Shown: positions 4,749-5,790 of the stretch, piece by piece | Layout: every line of letters starts with the position of its first letter | Position numbering within the stretch: the first letter of the stretch is position 1 | Assembly: GCA_019751575.1 (NCBI GenBank) | Contig: JAIENF010000651.1 | Location: 1 to 5,790, forward strand | Length of the DNA: 5,790 nucleotides | Reading direction: 5' to 3' | Source: Burkholderiales bacterium | GTDB lineage: Bacteria; Pseudomonadota; Gammaproteobacteria; Burkholderiales; CAIKXV01 | Notes under the pieces: model-generated | What the model saw: the letters and a program-made list of their open reading frames with translations, nothing else | Told to the model about the DNA's origin: nothing | The model's database searches: none | Translations under genes and position numbers: made by a program

Positions 4749-5790
4749 GGCCGCTTGAACCGCAGTACGTAGATGCCGTGGTTCTTGTCGGAGACGAAGA
4801 TGTTTCCGCGCGCATCGACCAGCACGTCTTCGGATTGCGTGACCAGCCCGGTCTTCGGCAGCGGGCCGCGCTGCACCAGCGGGTCGGGCGGGATGAAGTA
4901 GCCGATCTCCTGCGGCTGGCGTTCGATCGAGATGTCGTACACGCGAAGCCCTGCGTTGAACCAGGTGATGAACACCGTGTTCTCGTCCTGGTACAGGATG
5001 TCCTGGTACTGGGGCTGGTGCTGGTTGTGCGGGCCGAAGCGGCCCGGGCGATGCGCGAAGCTCTTGTACGGTGCGTCTTCCGGCGGGATCGGCAGCGGGA
5101 ACAGCGAGATCAGCCGCGGGCGCGTCTCGACCGCGACGTCGATGATCGCGGCGAACTGCAGCGGCTCGTCGCAACGCTCGGCGATCGCCTCGGAGTTGAC
5201 CACGACCAGCGGGCGGCCCATCAGGGGCAGCGCGGTATGCACGGCGATGCGCGAGGCGAACGGCGGCGAGAACGGCAGGTCGCTGATCATCGTCGGCTTC
5301 GTCACGTCCGAGATGTCGAGGATGACGAAGCCGCCGCCGCTGTACGGCAGGTAGGCCCGGTCGCCCTTCACATAGGCGCCGCCATGCAGCGCCGTGTCGG
5401 CCGGGGCATCGGTCTCGCCGCCGGCCGTCCACTGGCCCTTGCGCCACCAGCGCGACACCTCGCGCGGGTTTGCCGGATCGCTGATGTCGACGATCTGGTA
5501 GATGTGGCCTTCATAGCCTTCGGGCAACGCAGTGGCATGCACATACTGCCCGCCCGAGTAGAAGTTGCGATGCGTGCCCTTGCCGCCGGTCTTGTAGTGG
5601 CCCAGCTGCTTCGGATCTTCCGGGTCAGCGAGGTCCCAGATCAGGAAGCCTTCGCCATACGGCGCGCCGGGGACGTCGCCCCAGCCCGGCATGATGCGCT
5701 CCATCGACGTGATCATCTTCCCGTCGGCGATCTGCACCTGCAACGTCCAGGTGTTCGGCGTGCCCTCGACATAGCGCACGAAACGCGGTG
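4745..5790 (-). CDS. LVIVD-repeat beta-propeller protein (partial, N-terminus beyond right edge)
   Basis: 347 C-terminal residues are visible. The reading frame continues off the right edge (Pro-Arg-Phe precede the GTG at 5779), so that GTG is not a supported start. LVIVD-type repeats, counted from the first complete visible codon, include FLIWDLADPEDPKQLGHY (48-65), IYQIVDISDPANPREV (96-111), FVILDISDVTKPTMI (154-168) and LRVYDISIERQPQEIGYF (281-298). A last blade near 317-344 has DVLVDARGNIFVSD and GIYVLRF. Such proteins fold as beta-propellers and are often exported, but any signal peptide is outside the window. Conserved-looking histidines recur once per blade (H84, H135, H184, H254). The gene overlaps the dehydrogenase by ATGA and precedes it in transcription, so the two are probably co-expressed. 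Function is unknown; a scaffold or metal-binding role is only inference. Confidence 0.88.
   Translation of the reverse strand, partial: PRFVRYVEGTPNTWTLQVQIADGKMITSMERIMPGWGDVPGAPYGEGFLIWDLADPEDPKQLGHYKTGGKGTHRNFYSGGQYVHATALPEGYEGHIYQIVDISDPANPREVSRWWRKGQWTAGGETDAPADTALHGGAYVKGDRAYLPYSGGGFVILDISDVTKPTMISDLPFSPPFASRIAVHTALPLMGRPLVVVNSEAIAERCDEPLQFAAIIDVAVETRPRLISLFPLPIPPEDAPYKSFAHRPGRFGPHNQHQPQYQDILYQDENTVFITWFNAGLRVYDISIERQPQEIGYFIPPDPLVQRGPLPKTGLVTQSEDVLVDARGNIFVSDKNHGIYVLRFKRP

Noticed and set aside
3441..4772. 443-residue open frame on the plus strand
   Set aside because: Only its first 50 or so residues are meaningful (the transposase relic). The rest is antisense to the dehydrogenase and has shadow-type composition.
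4749..5447. N-terminal extension of the dehydrogenase frame to 590 residues
   Set aside because: This part overlaps the propeller coding region in another frame of the same strand and lacks family motifs. The MDR domain starts near 4748.

Overview
The window is GC-rich with strong third-position GC bias. It holds a Bug/TctC-type solute receptor next to a Wza/EpsE-type polysaccharide export gene. This combination suggests a betaproteobacterium, most likely Burkholderiales or a relative. That assignment is an inference from gene families; there is no rRNA or tRNA to confirm it.

Layout, left to right. (1) 1-633, minus strand: the N-terminal 211 codons of an exopolysaccharide export protein (Poly_export plus the start of an SLBB domain), running off the left edge. 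(2) 634-926: a divergent intergenic region with three inverted repeats and an SD sequence inside a perfect palindrome. (3) 927-1409, plus: a 160-residue DUF456 membrane protein. (4) 1567-2601 and 2598-3377, plus: a Bug/TctC periplasmic receptor overlapping by 4 bp (ATGA) a phytanoyl-CoA dioxygenase-like Fe(II)/2-oxoglutarate oxygenase. (5) 3412-3652, plus: a frameshifted, internally deleted relic of an IS5-family transposase. (6) 3675-4748 and 4745-5790, minus: a zinc-type medium-chain alcohol dehydrogenase and, upstream of it in the same operon with another ATGA overlap, an LVIVD-repeat beta-propeller protein whose N-terminus lies beyond the right edge.

The two pairs converge on the transposase relic. 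Receptor plus oxygenase on one side and propeller plus dehydrogenase on the other look like catabolic accessory modules: capture of an organic acid, hydroxylation, alcohol oxidation. No substrate can be read from the sequence, and whether the pairs form one pathway is unproven. The exopolysaccharide gene and the DUF456 gene look like a separate neighbourhood.

The most notable points are the transposase relic at the convergent junction, one histidine per blade in the LVIVD propeller, a canonical G-quadruplex motif in the last codons of the dehydrogenase mRNA, a Lys where the oxygenase family usually has its 2-oxoglutarate-binding Arg, and the dyad-rich exopolysaccharide leader. Nothing here proves a wholly new system.
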